DNA from: Flavobacterium sp. IMCC34852 | GTDB taxonomy: Bacteria; Bacteroidota; Bacteroidia; Flavobacteriales; Flavobacteriaceae | Assembly (NCBI RefSeq): GCF_030643905.1 | Contig: NZ_CP121446.1 | Span: 1,922,001-1,986,000 of the forward strand | Direction: 5' to 3' | DNA length: 64,000 bases | Shown: positions 1 to 8,443 of the stretch, in pieces | How positions within the stretch are numbered: position 1 is the stretch's first letter | Layout: every line of letters begins with the position of its first letter | Notes under the pieces: generated by a model | What the model saw: the letters and a program-made list of their open reading frames with translations, nothing else | What the model was told of the DNA's origin: nothing | Databases searched by the model: none | Position numbers and translations under genes: made by a program

Positions 1-629
1 ATCAGATCTCCTTTTTCGTTGTGGATATAGTAAATACCGGTTCGAGTAGGCATGCTTTCTACGATATCGAGTAATTTGGGCGATAATCCTTTTTTAATTT
101 CGGCTTTGATTAAGCTGATGAGAATTTCTTTAGAAACGTCTTTGTCCAAAATCATTTTGAATAATTTCACGGTAGCCAAAGCATCTCCGCTGGCGCGATG
201 TCTGTCGGTTACCGGAATACCTAAGGAACGAACCAATTTTCCCAAACTATAAGAAGCTTGCCCGGGAATCAGTTTTTGAGCCAATTCGACCGTACAAAGC
301 GTTGGTTTAACATAATCATAGCCCAATCGACTGAATTCAGTGCGCAAAATTCTGTAGTCAAACGAAGCATTGTGTGCTACAACGATACAATTCTCAGTGA
401 TTTCGATAATGCGTTTGGCGACTTCATAAAACTTAGGAGCCGAGCGTAACATAGCATTGTTTATTCCGGTCAATTTGACCACAAAGGGTTGAATGGGTTT
501 TTCAGGATTGACCAAACTGATAAATTGGTCCACAACTTCGTGACCGTCAAACTTGTAGATGGCGATTTCGGTAATGCCTTCTTCGTTAAACTGGCCTCCG
601 GTGGTTTCTATGTCGAGTATGGCGTACAA
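1..629 (-). CDS. DnaQ-like 3'-5' exonuclease fused to GIY-YIG nuclease domain (partial, C-terminus off window)
   Basis: The reading frame runs off the left edge after 209 codons. Residues 4-150 form a DEDDh exonuclease like DNA polymerase III epsilon: DIE at 6-8, HNASFD at 86-91, and H144 with D149 in HRASGDA. At the visible end, TRTGIYYIHNEKG (about 195-208) begins a GIY-YIG domain as in the UvrC N-terminus. This fusion is common in Bacteroidota and is presumed to act in DNA repair. I choose TTG at 629 because it yields the usual MYAILDIETTGG start, no ATG lies upstream in frame, and a stop closes the frame shortly before it. The exonuclease assignment is sure. The GIY-YIG call rests on about 12 residues. 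Confidence 0.88.
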   Translation of the reverse strand, partial: MYAILDIETTGGQFNEEGITEIAIYKFDGHEVVDQFISLVNPEKPIQPFVVKLTGINNAMLRSAPKFYEVAKRIIEITENCIVVAHNASFDYRILRTEFSRLGYDYVKPTLCTVELAQKLIPGQASYSLGKLVRSLGIPVTDRHRASGDALATVKLFKMILDKDVSKEILISLIKAEIKKGLSPKLLDIVESMPTRTGIYYIHNEKGDL

Positions 630-631
630 GT

Positions 632-665
632 AAGTGATTAGTAATTAGTGAATAGTAATTAGCTT
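632..665. repeat. Word-like microrepeat between exonuclease and yggS
   Basis: The gap contains iterations of a short AT-rich word (AGTGATTAGTAATTAGTGAATAGTAATTAG). It resembles other word-like repeats at gene borders in this window. No promoter motif is visible. It may be a remnant of an interspersed repeat. Confidence 0.45.
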
Positions 666-1325
666 TTATCGTGTTCCAAAGATACTACTTCCTATGCGAA
701 CCATGTTACTGCCGCAATCGATGGCAAGTTGGTAGTCGCCGCTCATGCCCATGGATAGGGTTGTCAGTTGTCGGTTATTGGTTGTCGGTTGTTGGTATTT
801 ATCGAATAATGACTTTAGGTATTTGAATTCCTTTTCGATTTGTTGCACATTATCAGTGAAGGTAGCCATGCCCATTAAGCCGACAATTTTGATGTTTTGC
901 ATTTCTTTTAGTTCTTCTGAATTTAGTAATTCATCTAATTCTGTTTCATCTAAGCCGAATTTGGTTTCTTCTTCAGCGATGTGAATTTGCAACAGACAAT
1001 TAATATTTTTTCTCCAACGAACGGCTTGGCGGTTGATTTCTTTGAGTAATTTCAAACTGTCAACCCCGTGAATCAGTTTCACATACGGCACCATGTACTT
1101 CACTTTGTTGGATTGCACGTGGCCAATCATATGCCATTCAATGTCCTTGGGCATTTGCTGCCATTTTTCGGTCATTTCCTGGATTTTGTTTTCCCCGAAA
1201 ATGCGTTGGCCTGCATGGTAGGCTTCCATCAAATCGGTCACGGGTTTGGTTTTAGAAACCGCTACCAGTGTAACATTTTCAGGAAGAGAAGCTTTTATAT
1301 CGAGAAGGTTTTGTGCTATTGACAT
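666..1325 (-). CDS. yggS: YggS family pyridoxal phosphate-binding protein (PLP homeostasis)
   Basis: This is a cytosolic fold-type III PLP-binding protein of the PLPBP/YggS family, which buffers PLP and has no known catalytic turnover. K25 in VAVSKTKP is the expected Schiff-base lysine. FGENKIQE, HMIGHVQSNK and the C-terminal LSMGMSGDYQLAI and GSNMVRIGSSIFG are family signatures. The length of 219 is normal. Residues about 178-190 (QQPTTNNRQLTTL) are not typical: they are encoded by an interspersed microrepeat that has entered the gene in frame in a loop before the conserved SMGMSGD. The ATG start is clear. It lies downstream of DUF1015 on the same strand and may be co-transcribed with it. 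Confidence 0.95.
   Translation of the reverse strand: MSIAQNLLDIKASLPENVTLVAVSKTKPVTDLMEAYHAGQRIFGENKIQEMTEKWQQMPKDIEWHMIGHVQSNKVKYMVPYVKLIHGVDSLKLLKEINRQAVRWRKNINCLLQIHIAEEETKFGLDETELDELLNSEELKEMQNIKIVGLMGMATFTDNVQQIEKEFKYLKSLFDKYQQPTTNNRQLTTLSMGMSGDYQLAIDCGSNMVRIGSSIFGTR
761..795. repeat. Intragenic microrepeat inside yggS
   Basis: The plus strand reads as iterations of TTGTCGGTTGTTGG-type words (ACAACCGACAAC on the coding strand). It encodes PTTNNRQLTTL in the YggS protein. The repetition is far above that of the surrounding coding sequence and is in frame, so the protein stays intact. Confidence 0.7.
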
Positions 1326-1374
1326 GCTTATATTTTAATTTTCCACTTCGTACTTTGTAAATCGCACTTCTGAC

Positions 1375-2592
1375 TTATAATTCATACACCATTAATCCGC
1401 TACGGAACTTGGGTTCAATATAAGTACTTTTTGGCGGCATAATCAAATTGTTATCGGCTAAAGCTTTAATCTCCGAAATATCGGAAGGGTAGAGCATAAA
1501 GCCTACTTCAAATTCGCCTTCGTCTACCAATTCTTTTATAGTTGAAATAGATTGCTTTCCGGGAATGTATTCGATACGTTCGTCGTTTCGCAAATCTTCT
1601 ATGCCTAACAAAGGTTGCAACACTTTGTCGTATAAAATTTGAGCATCCAAATTCTCTAAAATGGAGGGTTGGCTTTTCTCCTGCTTGTAAAATAACGCAT
1701 AAAAACTACCGTCGAGATACATGCCGAATTCAAACTTGCTTTGCGGTTTCCACAATTCTTGTTCTTTGTCTTTCAGAATGAAATTTTCGGAAAGTTTTTC
1801 GAGAAAATCTTCTTTTGAATAGCCATTTAAATCCCGAATAATTCGGTTGTATTCATAGATTTTTACATTGCTTTCGGCTATCAAAAAACTCATAAAATAG
1901 TTTAGGTTTTGATTGCCTAAATGTTGGTCTTCGTCAAAAAGTAATTCTGCTGAAGCCGAGCGGTGATGACCATCGGCTATGTACAACTCAGGTATGTTCT
2001 CGAATTGTTGGATTAACCAATGGATTTCGGTATCGGAATCAATTTTCCAAAGTTGGTGTTGCTCTTTATTGGTAGTCGAATAGTTGTATATAGGCGTACT
2101 CTTTTTCTTTTCGGCTATCCAAGTATTCAGTGCATCATTGTCCGGATAAGTGATTAAAACCGGTTCTGTATTGAAACCCGTTTGGTGCAAATAATCTTTG
2201 AAATATTCTACGCGGTATTGCAAAGTGTCTTCGTGTTTTTTGATGATGTTGTGCTTGTAATCATCGATAGAAGTTCCGGCAACTATTCCGGTGAAAGACT
2301 GGCTTTTAGTTTGAATTTCATATAGAAAAAAAACAGCTTTGTCTTCGGTCATAAAAATACCGTCATCTTTGAAATCTTGGTATTTGTGCGCCACACCTTT
2401 AAAGCGTTTGTCTAAAGTGATTTTTTGCGAATGCATGTACGCAGGATGAATCACATGCAAAAACGAATACGGATTAAAACTCAACCAAGCGGCTAGCTCG
2501 GCCGAACTGTAATCATCGTAGTTTCGGCAAGTCACCAAGGCCACTTTATCGGGTGTTGGACGAACGGCTTTGAAAGGGATTATTTTGCTCAT
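1375..2592 (-). CDS. DUF1015 family protein
   Basis: 405 residues, matching the DUF1015 family across its length. The N-terminus has PFKAVRPTPDKVA. The middle has HEDTLQYRVEYFKDYL (about 120-135). The family hallmark ADGHHRSASA is at 206-215. The biochemical role is not established; some family members are annotated as SpoIIAA-like or HTH proteins without direct support. It starts at ATG 2592. The flanking gap 2593-2672 contains microrepeats, so promoter elements are hard to see. It lies on the same strand as yggS (49-bp gap). Confidence 0.9.
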   Translation of the reverse strand: MSKIIPFKAVRPTPDKVALVTCRNYDDYSSAELAAWLSFNPYSFLHVIHPAYMHSQKITLDKRFKGVAHKYQDFKDDGIFMTEDKAVFFLYEIQTKSQSFTGIVAGTSIDDYKHNIIKKHEDTLQYRVEYFKDYLHQTGFNTEPVLITYPDNDALNTWIAEKKKSTPIYNYSTTNKEQHQLWKIDSDTEIHWLIQQFENIPELYIADGHHRSASAELLFDEDQHLGNQNLNYFMSFLIAESNVKIYEYNRIIRDLNGYSKEDFLEKLSENFILKDKEQELWKPQSKFEFGMYLDGSFYALFYKQEKSQPSILENLDAQILYDKVLQPLLGIEDLRNDERIEYIPGKQSISTIKELVDEGEFEVGFMLYPSDISEIKALADNNLIMPPKSTYIEPKFRSGLMVYEL

Positions 2593-2594
2593 TT

Positions 2595-2670
2595 TTTTGT
2601 GCTGTTAGCTCTTAGCTGTTAGCTCTTAGCGTTTTTGAAATTTGCTGATGGCTAACTGCTAATAGCTGAT
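2595..2670. repeat. Word-like microrepeat (TTAGCTCTTAGCTGTTAGC and GCTAACTGCTAATAGCTG)
   Basis: Two blocks of short words in opposite orientation (TTAGCTGTTAGCTCTTAGC and GCTAACTGCTAATAGCTGA) could pair into a loose hairpin. The block fills the gap between the DUF1015 gene and the downstream end of the dehydrogenase gene. Such blocks recur between genes in flavobacteria. No function is known to me. Confidence 0.6.
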
Positions 2671-2672
2671 TG

Positions 2673-3560
2673 CTAAATAAATTGTTTGGATACTTTCTCA
2701 GCTTTTTTGGACTCTGAATAATCATAAAAACCTTCTCCCGATTTTACACCGAGTTTTCCGGCCATTACCATGTTGACTAACAATGGACAAGGAGCATATT
2801 TAGGGTTTTTGAAGCCATCATACATTACGTTTAGGATAGAAAGACAAACGTCTAATCCGATGAAATCTGCCAATTGTAATGGTCCCATTGGATGTGCCAT
2901 TCCGAGTTTCATCACCGTATCGATTTCGCTTACGCCGGCTACGCCATTGTATAAAGTTTCGATGGATTCATTAATCATCGGCATTAGAATTCTGTTGGCT
3001 ACAAAGCCTGGATAATCGTTGACTTCAGTTGGTACTTTGCCTAATTTCACCGATAAATCCATGATGATTTTGGTCACTTCATCTGAGGTATTGTAGCCTC
3101 TGATAATTTCCACCAATTTCATGATTGGCACCGGATTCATAAAGTGCATTCCGATTACACGTTCCGGATGAACCACTTGAGCGGCAATTTGCGTAATGGA
3201 TATGGAAGAAGTGTTTGTAGCCAAAATTACATTGTGGTCACAGAGTTCGCTCAGTTGTTTGAAGATGTTAAGTTTTAAACCAACGTTTTCTGTTGCCGCT
3301 TCAACAACTAAATCACAACCTACTACGCCATCTTTGATATCGGTGTAAGTGATGATGTTGCCGATGGTTTGGTGTTTGTCTTCTTCAGAAATTGTTCCTT
3401 TGGTTACCATTCGGTCCAGGTTAGCGGCAATCGTTGCCATTCCTTTTTCCAATGATTTCTCGGAAACATCGATTAGTTTTACGGTAAAACCGCTTTGTGC
3501 AAAAGTATGAGCAATTCCGTTGCCCATGGTTCCTGCACCTATTACAGCAATTGTATTCAT
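2673..3560 (-). CDS. 3-hydroxybutyryl-CoA (3-hydroxyacyl-CoA) dehydrogenase
   Basis: 295 residues, a complete short HAD-type 3-hydroxyacyl-CoA dehydrogenase that oxidises 3-hydroxyacyl-CoA with NAD+. The Rossmann motif GAGTMGNGIAH begins at residue 8. ATNTSSISITQIA and the catalytic-His segment GMHFMNPVPIMKLVEI follow. The C-terminal helical domain has NDYPGFVANRILMPMINE and GMAHPMGPLQLADFIGLD. It could be named hbd or paaH; the chain-length preference cannot be read from sequence. No partner crotonase or thiolase is adjacent, so it may serve fatty acid, butyrate or aromatic catabolism. Confidence 0.93.
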   Translation of the reverse strand: MNTIAVIGAGTMGNGIAHTFAQSGFTVKLIDVSEKSLEKGMATIAANLDRMVTKGTISEEDKHQTIGNIITYTDIKDGVVGCDLVVEAATENVGLKLNIFKQLSELCDHNVILATNTSSISITQIAAQVVHPERVIGMHFMNPVPIMKLVEIIRGYNTSDEVTKIIMDLSVKLGKVPTEVNDYPGFVANRILMPMINESIETLYNGVAGVSEIDTVMKLGMAHPMGPLQLADFIGLDVCLSILNVMYDGFKNPKYAPCPLLVNMVMAGKLGVKSGEGFYDYSESKKAEKVSKQFI

Positions 3561-3566
3561 TATGTT

Positions 3567-3617
3567 TGTTAGTGTTTGTTTGAAGTTTCAGGTTTCAAGT
3601 TTAAGGTTAACTTGAAA
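3567..3617. repeat. Word-like microrepeat (GTTTCAAGTTTAAGGTT)
   Basis: The gap upstream of the dehydrogenase gene is built of repeats of TTTGAAGTTTCAGGTTTCAAG and the inverse word AACTTGAAAC. It is part of the same class of gene-border microrepeats. Confidence 0.5.
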
Positions 3618-3621
3618 CAAA

Positions 3622-4590
3622 TTATTTTTCGTTCATTGAATCAATAATCATATACGCCACGCGTAAGGCTTCCGTTCCGTCTTCTAACGTAACCACCGGA
3701 TTGGTGTTGTTGTTGATGGCATCGGCGAAAGTTTCCAATTCGTCCAAAATGGCATTATTGGGCGCTACTTCCGGATTGTTGAAATAGATTTGTTTTTTTT
3801 CGCCTTCGGCATTTTGTAAAATCATATCAAAATCACCCGGAACTTCCGGTGCTTCTTTCATTTTTACGACTTCGCATACTTTGTCTAAATAATCCACCGA
3901 GATGTAGGCATCTTTTTGGAAGAAACGCGACTTGCGCATATTTTTCATAGAAATGCGGCTCGAAGTAATATTGGCCACACAACCGTTTTCAAATTCGATA
4001 CGGGCATTGGCAATATCGGGTGACTGACTCAATACCGAAACACCGCTCGCGTGAACCGCTTTTACTTTCGATTTTACTACACTTAAAATTGCATCAATAT
4101 CGTGTATCATTAAGTCTAAAACCACCGGAACATCGGTACCACGCGGATTGAATTCAGCCAAGCGATGGGTTTCGATAAACATAGGATTGTCGATTTGATT
4201 TTTGACTGCTGTAAAAGCCGGATTGAATCGCTCTACGTGACCAACCTGACCTTTGACATGGTATTCTTTGGCTAAAGCAATGATTTCTTCGGCTTCCTCC
4301 ACAGTAGTAGCGATAGGCTTTTCGATGAAAACGTGTTTTCCCGATTTGATGGACACTTTGGCACATTTGTAATGAGAAAGAGTGGGAGTAACAATATCAA
4401 TCACATCAACCGCATGGATTAATTTGGCTATGGTGTCGAAGCGTTTGTAACCAAACTCAGCCGCAATTTTTTCGGCGTATTCCGTGTTTTCATCATAAAA
4501 ACCTACCAGTTCATATTTTTCAGATTGTTGTAGTAATCGCAAGTGTATTTTTCCGAGGTGACCGGCACCTAAAACGCCAACTTTGAGCAT
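3622..4590 (-). CDS. Gfo/Idh/MocA family NAD(P)-dependent oxidoreductase
   Basis: 322 residues from ATG 4590. The N-terminal Rossmann fold has GVLGAGHLGKIHL. The family EKPIA motif is in HVFIEKPIATTVEEAEEII, and the C-terminal Gfo/Idh substrate domain has HDIDAILSVV. The substrate is unknown; members act on sugars, inositol or biliverdin-like compounds. A TTG 18 nt upstream also opens the frame, but a TATTTTTG -7 box at 4606-4613 overlaps it. Transcription should therefore start near 4600, and ATG 4590 is the real start. Confidence 0.9.
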   Translation of the reverse strand: MLKVGVLGAGHLGKIHLRLLQQSEKYELVGFYDENTEYAEKIAAEFGYKRFDTIAKLIHAVDVIDIVTPTLSHYKCAKVSIKSGKHVFIEKPIATTVEEAEEIIALAKEYHVKGQVGHVERFNPAFTAVKNQIDNPMFIETHRLAEFNPRGTDVPVVLDLMIHDIDAILSVVKSKVKAVHASGVSVLSQSPDIANARIEFENGCVANITSSRISMKNMRKSRFFQKDAYISVDYLDKVCEVVKMKEAPEVPGDFDMILQNAEGEKKQIYFNNPEVAPNNAILDELETFADAINNNTNPVVTLEDGTEALRVAYMIIDSMNEK

Positions 4591-4605
4591 AGAAATAAAT
4601 TTTAC

Positions 4606-4613
4606 CAAAAATA
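4606..4613 (-). promoter_or_regulatory. -7 promoter box of the Gfo/Idh gene
   Basis: TATTTTTG on the minus strand fits the Bacteroidota TAnnTTTG box and lies 16 nt before ATG 4590. No clear -33 box is visible, because the region upstream (4618-4655) is a TTGATAATTG-type microrepeat. Confidence 0.6.
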
Positions 4614-4688
4614 GAAATTAATTAATAATTGGTAATTGATAATTGATAATTTGTTTTCTATTTTTACCAAAATAAATCTCTACCATCA

Positions 4689-5330
4689 TTGAAAGACACC
4701 AACAAACATCAAGGACTTAGAAATCAATTGGCAAAGCAATTGGAAGAAAAGGGCATTACCGATAAAAACGTATTGGAAGCCATTAAGCGCATTCCGCGAC
4801 ATTTATTTTTGGATTCCGGTTTTGAAGATTTTGCTTATCAGGATAAAGCGTTTCCCATTGCGGCAGGGCAAACCATTTCTCAGCCTTTTACGGTGGCCTT
4901 TCAAACCCAATTATTGCAAGTAAAAAAAGACGATAAGATTCTTGAAATCGGAACCGGATCGGGTTATCAAACGGCTGTTTTGGTGGCTTTGGGAGCCAAA
5001 GTATATTCGGTGGAAAGACAAAATGAATTGTTTAAAATTACTTCAGCTTTATTGCCTAAAATGGGCATTCGCCCGAAACATTTGTCTTTTGGTGACGGTT
5101 ATAAAGGTTTGCCGAATTACGCTCCGTTTGACAGTATAATAGTAACCGCCGGTGCGCCGATTATTCCCAAACCGTTGATGGCCCAATTAAAAATCGGCGG
5201 TCGGTTGGTCATTCCGTTGGGTGAAGGCGAACAAATCATGACGATGTTGATTCGCAAAAATGAAACCCAATTTGAAAAGCATGAGTTTGGAGAGTTCCGT
5301 TTTGTGCCTTTGTTAGAAGATAAGAATTAA
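4689..5330 (+). CDS. pcm: Protein-L-isoaspartate(D-aspartate) O-methyltransferase
   Basis: 213 residues. A SAM-dependent methyltransferase that starts repair of isoaspartyl residues in aged proteins. Visible motifs are RIPRHLFLD (about 35-43), the family-specific [17 protein letters not shown] motif [13 protein letters not shown], and [11 protein letters not shown]. The only sensible start is TTG at 4689, which gives [14 protein letters not shown] as in relatives. The stop overlaps the stop of the convergent smpB gene by 4 nt, leaving no room for a separate terminator between them. Confidence 0.94.
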   Translation: MKDTNKHQGLRNQLAKQLEEKGITDKNVLEAIKRIPRHLFLDSGFEDFAYQDKAFPIAAGQTISQPFTVAFQTQLLQVKKDDKILEIGTGSGYQTAVLVALGAKVYSVERQNELFKITSALLPKMGIRPKHLSFGDGYKGLPNYAPFDSIIVTAGAPIIPKPLMAQLKIGGRLVIPLGEGEQIMTMLIRKNETQFEKHEFGEFRFVPLLEDKN

Positions 5331-5779
5331 AAGGACTTTTTAATTCGGTCTAAGTCTCGCTTCACATCTTGTTCTTTCAGACTCTCGCGTTTGTCGTAGG
5401 TTTTCTTTCCGCGGCAAAGACCGATATCGAGTTTGGCAATTCCTTTTTCATTGGTAAACAACTTTAACGGAATAATGGTTAACCCTTTGGTATCGATACT
5501 TCTTTCGAGTTTTTTTAACTCTCTTTTATTGAGCAACAGTTTGCGTTCGCTTTTGGCTTTGTGGTTGAATTGGTTGCCGTATAAGTATTCGTCAATTTGG
5601 GTATTGATGGCGAATAACTCTCCGTTATGAAATTCACAAAATCCTTCCGTAATGTTGGCTTTACCTAAGCGAATCGATTTGATTTCGGTTCCGGTTAAGA
5701 CAATACCGGCGGTATAAGTTTCGATTATTTCGTAATCGAACTTGGCGCGTTTGTTTACTATGTTTACAGTTTTGAGCAT
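5327..5779 (-). CDS. smpB: SsrA-binding protein SmpB
   Basis: 150 residues. SmpB binds tmRNA and is required for trans-translation at stalled ribosomes. The OB-fold core is visible in [37 protein letters not shown], and [17 protein letters not shown]. The basic C-terminal tail [23 protein letters not shown] enters the mRNA channel. It is convergent with pcm with a 4-nt overlap. No tmRNA gene is seen in this window. Confidence 0.97.
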   Translation of the reverse strand: MLKTVNIVNKRAKFDYEIIETYTAGIVLTGTEIKSIRLGKANITEGFCEFHNGELFAINTQIDEYLYGNQFNHKAKSERKLLLNKRELKKLERSIDTKGLTIIPLKLFTNEKGIAKLDIGLCRGKKTYDKRESLKEQDVKRDLDRIKKSF

Positions 5780-5896
5780 CGGATGGCAAATGTACTAAAC
5801 TAATGGTTAATTCTGTACTGAAATAGGGATGAAATTATCAATAAAAAAAATGTTTAAACTATGATTTTTGTCAGTTTTTCAGGGAATTGTTAGGCC

Positions 5897-5904
5897 TAAT
5901 TTTG
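5897..5904 (+). promoter_or_regulatory. -7 promoter box of the outer-membrane barrel gene
   Basis: TAATTTTG matches TAnnTTTG and lies 29 nt before ATG 5933. A TTTG occurs at 5867-5870, but the 26-nt spacing is longer than usual, so only the -7 box is supported. Confidence 0.5.
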
Positions 5905-5932
5905 GGGTATAATTTTAAACTAACAAATCAAA

Positions 5933-6583
5933 ATGAAAAAATTATTATTAGTAGCAGGATTAGCTTTTTTTGGTTTAACTGCTCAAGCACAAGAACAAAG
6001 TAAAGGTTTACAAGGCGCATGGTTTGCCACTTCACAATTTGGTTACCAACAAACAAAATCAGGCGATGTAAAAAGCACGAATCTTATGGTATTACCAATT
6101 GTTGGAACCTTTGTAACACCAACTGTAGCCGTAGGAGCCGGTATAGGTTATCTTAATGTTAAAGCTGATAATGTTGATGTAGGTGGTTCACCGGTTGATC
6201 TAAATTCAAAGTTATACGTTATTCAACCTTTGGCTCGTAAATATTGGAATGTAGCCGGAAACTTCTATTTCTTTGGACAGGTAGCCACACCAATAATTAC
6301 GGGTAAAGAAGAAACAACTAATTTAAAAATTAATCAATTTGGCGCGACTATGTCAGGAGGATTTGATTTTTTTGTTACCAAAAATTTCTCTGTTGAGTTT
6401 TCATACAACCTTGTGAATTTTAGTCAGACTACATTGAAATATGATGGTGGTGGAAAAACGACAGTTACTGATTTTTCTATTGCTCATGTTGCGAATGTCG
6501 AGTCTGCTTATAACAATGCACTATACGGAAGCGGAGGAAGCTTAACAACACCTTTATCTTTCGGATTTAAGTTTGTGTTTTAA
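5933..6583 (+). CDS. Outer-membrane beta-barrel protein (porin family)
   Basis: 216 residues with a clear signal peptide (MKKLLLVAGLAFFGLTAQAQ). The mature part alternates polar and hydrophobic residues, is Gly/Thr/Asn rich, has features such as VAVGAGIGYLNVKADN and NFSVEFSYNLVNF, and ends in GFKFVF, the aromatic C-terminus of outer-membrane barrels. About 8 strands are expected from the length. Cargo or ligand is unknown. It is followed by a good intrinsic terminator at 6627-6660 and has its own promoter, so it is probably a single-gene unit. Confidence 0.82.
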   Translation: MKKLLLVAGLAFFGLTAQAQEQSKGLQGAWFATSQFGYQQTKSGDVKSTNLMVLPIVGTFVTPTVAVGAGIGYLNVKADNVDVGGSPVDLNSKLYVIQPLARKYWNVAGNFYFFGQVATPIITGKEETTNLKINQFGATMSGGFDFFVTKNFSVEFSYNLVNFSQTTLKYDGGGKTTVTDFSIAHVANVESAYNNALYGSGGSLTTPLSFGFKFVF

Positions 6584-6626
6584 TTTAATTAATAGTTATA
6601 GATTTTTCCGATTTGTATCGGAGTTT

Positions 6627-6660
6627 AAACCGCCTTTCTTGATTGATTGGCGGTTTTTAT
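6627..6660 (+). terminator. Intrinsic terminator after the outer-membrane barrel gene
   Basis: AAACCGCC (6627-6634) pairs with GGCGGTTT (6649-6656), followed by a T-rich tail. It overlaps the region just upstream of the VF530 gene. Confidence 0.85.
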
Positions 6661-6675
6661 TTTTACTTTTGCGGT

Positions 6676-6909
6676 ATGGAAAAATCACAACCCAATAATC
6701 CTTTACACGGTGTTACGCTGCAAAAAATAGTAGAGCAATTGGTTGACTATTATGGTTTTGATACTTTGGGTGAGTTGATTCAGATTAAGTGTTTTAACAG
6801 TAATCCCAGTGTCAAATCGAGTTTGACTTTTTTAAGAAAAACCGATTGGGCAAGAAAAAAGGTTGAAGAGTTGTATATAAAAACACTGCCAAAATTTGGC
6901 CAACGCTGA
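6676..6909 (+). CDS. VF530 family protein (DUF2132)
   Basis: 77 residues. [60 protein letters not shown] is the VF530/DUF2132 fold, a small helical protein proposed to bind DNA (a structure exists for the Vibrio protein). The frame is open 33 nt further upstream, but that part overlaps the preceding terminator, so ATG 6676 ([12 protein letters not shown]) is chosen. It is convergent with the GNAT gene with no gap. Confidence 0.88.
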   Translation: MEKSQPNNPLHGVTLQKIVEQLVDYYGFDTLGELIQIKCFNSNPSVKSSLTFLRKTDWARKKVEELYIKTLPKFGQR

Positions 6910-7470
6910 TTATTTTTTGAAGTTTCTTCTCAATAAAGAATAAATTACAGTATCCCAAAATTTTCCTTCCCACAATTCGTTTTCTAATATATGGGCTTCT
7001 TTGACAAAGCCATTTTTTTGCAAAACCTTTTCAGAAGCTATATTATCAGGATCAATTACTGCTTCGATAGAGTGTAAGTTCATTTCATCAAAACCATATT
7101 CAACAACCGCCTTTATCGCTTCCGTAATGTAACCTTTGCCGTTGTATTCGGGTAACGACATATAACCGATTTCAGCGCGATGATTTTCGGGTTGGATTCT
7201 GTAATGTCCAATAATGCCAATGATTTTATCATTTCCTTTGATAGTGATTCCCCAATTAATGCCAATATTGTTTACGATTTTGTCTTCAATCATAGCAATG
7301 TGTTCCAAAGCATCTTCTTTGGTTTTGGCCAAAGGTCTAGGGATATATTTCATGATTTCGGGATTACCGCGAAGCGCTAAAACTTCGTCAGCATCGTTTT
7401 CGTTAATGCGACGCAAGAGCAATCGCTCAGTTTCAAGGTTTTGAAAGGGATGAAAATTGATGGTAAGCAT
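6910..7470 (-). CDS. GNAT family N-acetyltransferase (RimJ/RimL type)
   Basis: 186 residues. The N-terminus ETERLLLRRINENDADEVLALRGNPEIMKYIPRPLAKTKEDA is typical of the RimJ/RimL-like acetyltransferase_3 family. The acetyl-CoA loop region is EIGYMSLPEYNGKGYITEAIKAVVEYGFDEM, and NIASEKVLQKNGF is the conserved C-terminal signature. The acceptor substrate (ribosomal protein N-terminus or a small molecule) is not predictable. It lies 18 bp from the next minus-strand gene, the epimerase, and may share its transcript. Confidence 0.9.
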   Translation of the reverse strand: MLTINFHPFQNLETERLLLRRINENDADEVLALRGNPEIMKYIPRPLAKTKEDALEHIAMIEDKIVNNIGINWGITIKGNDKIIGIIGHYRIQPENHRAEIGYMSLPEYNGKGYITEAIKAVVEYGFDEMNLHSIEAVIDPDNIASEKVLQKNGFVKEAHILENELWEGKFWDTVIYSLLRRNFKK

Positions 7471-7488
7471 ACATTCTTTTTTGTAAAT

Positions 7489-8343
7489 TTATATAATTTC
7501 TATGCTAAAATTATATTCTTTATAAGAATTACTTTCGACCAATTGAATTCCTTCTTTGTCCAAAATATTTCCATTGGCATTTGTAGTGTCTGCGTAGCCT
7601 AGCCATGGTTCTAAGCAGATAAATGGTGCATTTATTTTGGTCCAAATACCGAAATGAGGAAAATCGTTGAACTTGAAATTTAAGATAGTCGAATTGTTTT
7701 CGAGGATTTTGATTTGTTTTGATTGCAATGACTTAAACACTAAAGCATCTTTTTCGAATAGGGAATAGGTGAGAGGTAATTGATTATTTTTCAATTCAAT
7801 GTTTTTAGTCTTGTTTGAAAGCAAATCTTTTTCTAAGGTATAACTGATTAATTTTTCGCCCGATTCAAACTCTAAACTATACCTTTCGAAGGTATCATTT
7901 AAGGCAAAAGCCGGATGTCCGCCAATAGAAAAAGGTATTGTTTTTTGGTCTTTATTGATAACTTTATAAGTGATTATTAATTCTGATTTTTTTAAAGTAT
8001 AAATGAGTTGTAATTCAAATTTGAATGGGTAAATGCAAAAAGTGTCGCTATTGTATTGTAAAGAAAAAACTACTTTATCTGTTTCTTGGACAATTAATTG
8101 AAAATCAAAATCTCTGGCAAATCCGTGTCGATTTAAAGAAAATATTTTGCCTTCATATTCATAAGAATTATTTTTTAAAGTGCCTACTATCGGAAATAAG
8201 ATAGGAGAGTGTTTTCCCCAAAATTCGGGCTTTCCTTCCCAAATGTATTCTCTTTTGGTTTCGAGATTTTGTAGCGAAACAAGTTCAGCGCCTTTGTGAT
8301 TTATTTTGGCTGAGAGTATTGAATTTGAGATAGTTGTTGTCAA
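7489..8343 (-). CDS. Aldose 1-epimerase-like protein (galactose mutarotase superfamily)
   Basis: 284 residues from the TTG at 8343 (start MTTTISN). The fold is the galactose mutarotase-like beta-sandwich: GAELVSLQN, YIWEGKPEFWGKHSPILFPIVGTL, RHGFARDFDF, PFSIGGHPAF, and CLEPWLGYADT. The subfamily resembles LacX-type proteins. The frame can be extended to a GTG at 8382, but TATATTTG (a TAnnTTTG box) lies at 8382-8389 directly before it. Transcription would then start inside the extension, so the TTG start is preferred. The exact sugar substrate is unknown. Confidence 0.85.
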   Translation of the reverse strand: MTTTISNSILSAKINHKGAELVSLQNLETKREYIWEGKPEFWGKHSPILFPIVGTLKNNSYEYEGKIFSLNRHGFARDFDFQLIVQETDKVVFSLQYNSDTFCIYPFKFELQLIYTLKKSELIITYKVINKDQKTIPFSIGGHPAFALNDTFERYSLEFESGEKLISYTLEKDLLSNKTKNIELKNNQLPLTYSLFEKDALVFKSLQSKQIKILENNSTILNFKFNDFPHFGIWTKINAPFICLEPWLGYADTTNANGNILDKEGIQLVESNSYKEYNFSIEII

Positions 8344-8381
8344 AATGGTTTTGGTGTTTTTTTGGGTAAATGTTTGGTTCA

Positions 8382-8389
8382 CAAATATA
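8382..8389 (-). promoter_or_regulatory. -7 promoter box of the epimerase-like gene
   Basis: TATATTTG on the minus strand, 38 nt before the TTG start at 8343. It decides against the longer GTG start at 8382. No -33 box at the usual distance is seen. Confidence 0.5.
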
Positions 8390-8443
8390 TTTTATTAATT
8401 TTATTCTGCCCGTTAATCTATTTACAAACTTAATCTATGTATT

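Noticed and set aside
5327..5330. pcm/smpB overlap as a sign of wrong annotation
   Set aside because: Both genes are full length and the 4-nt tail-to-tail overlap involves only their stop codons.
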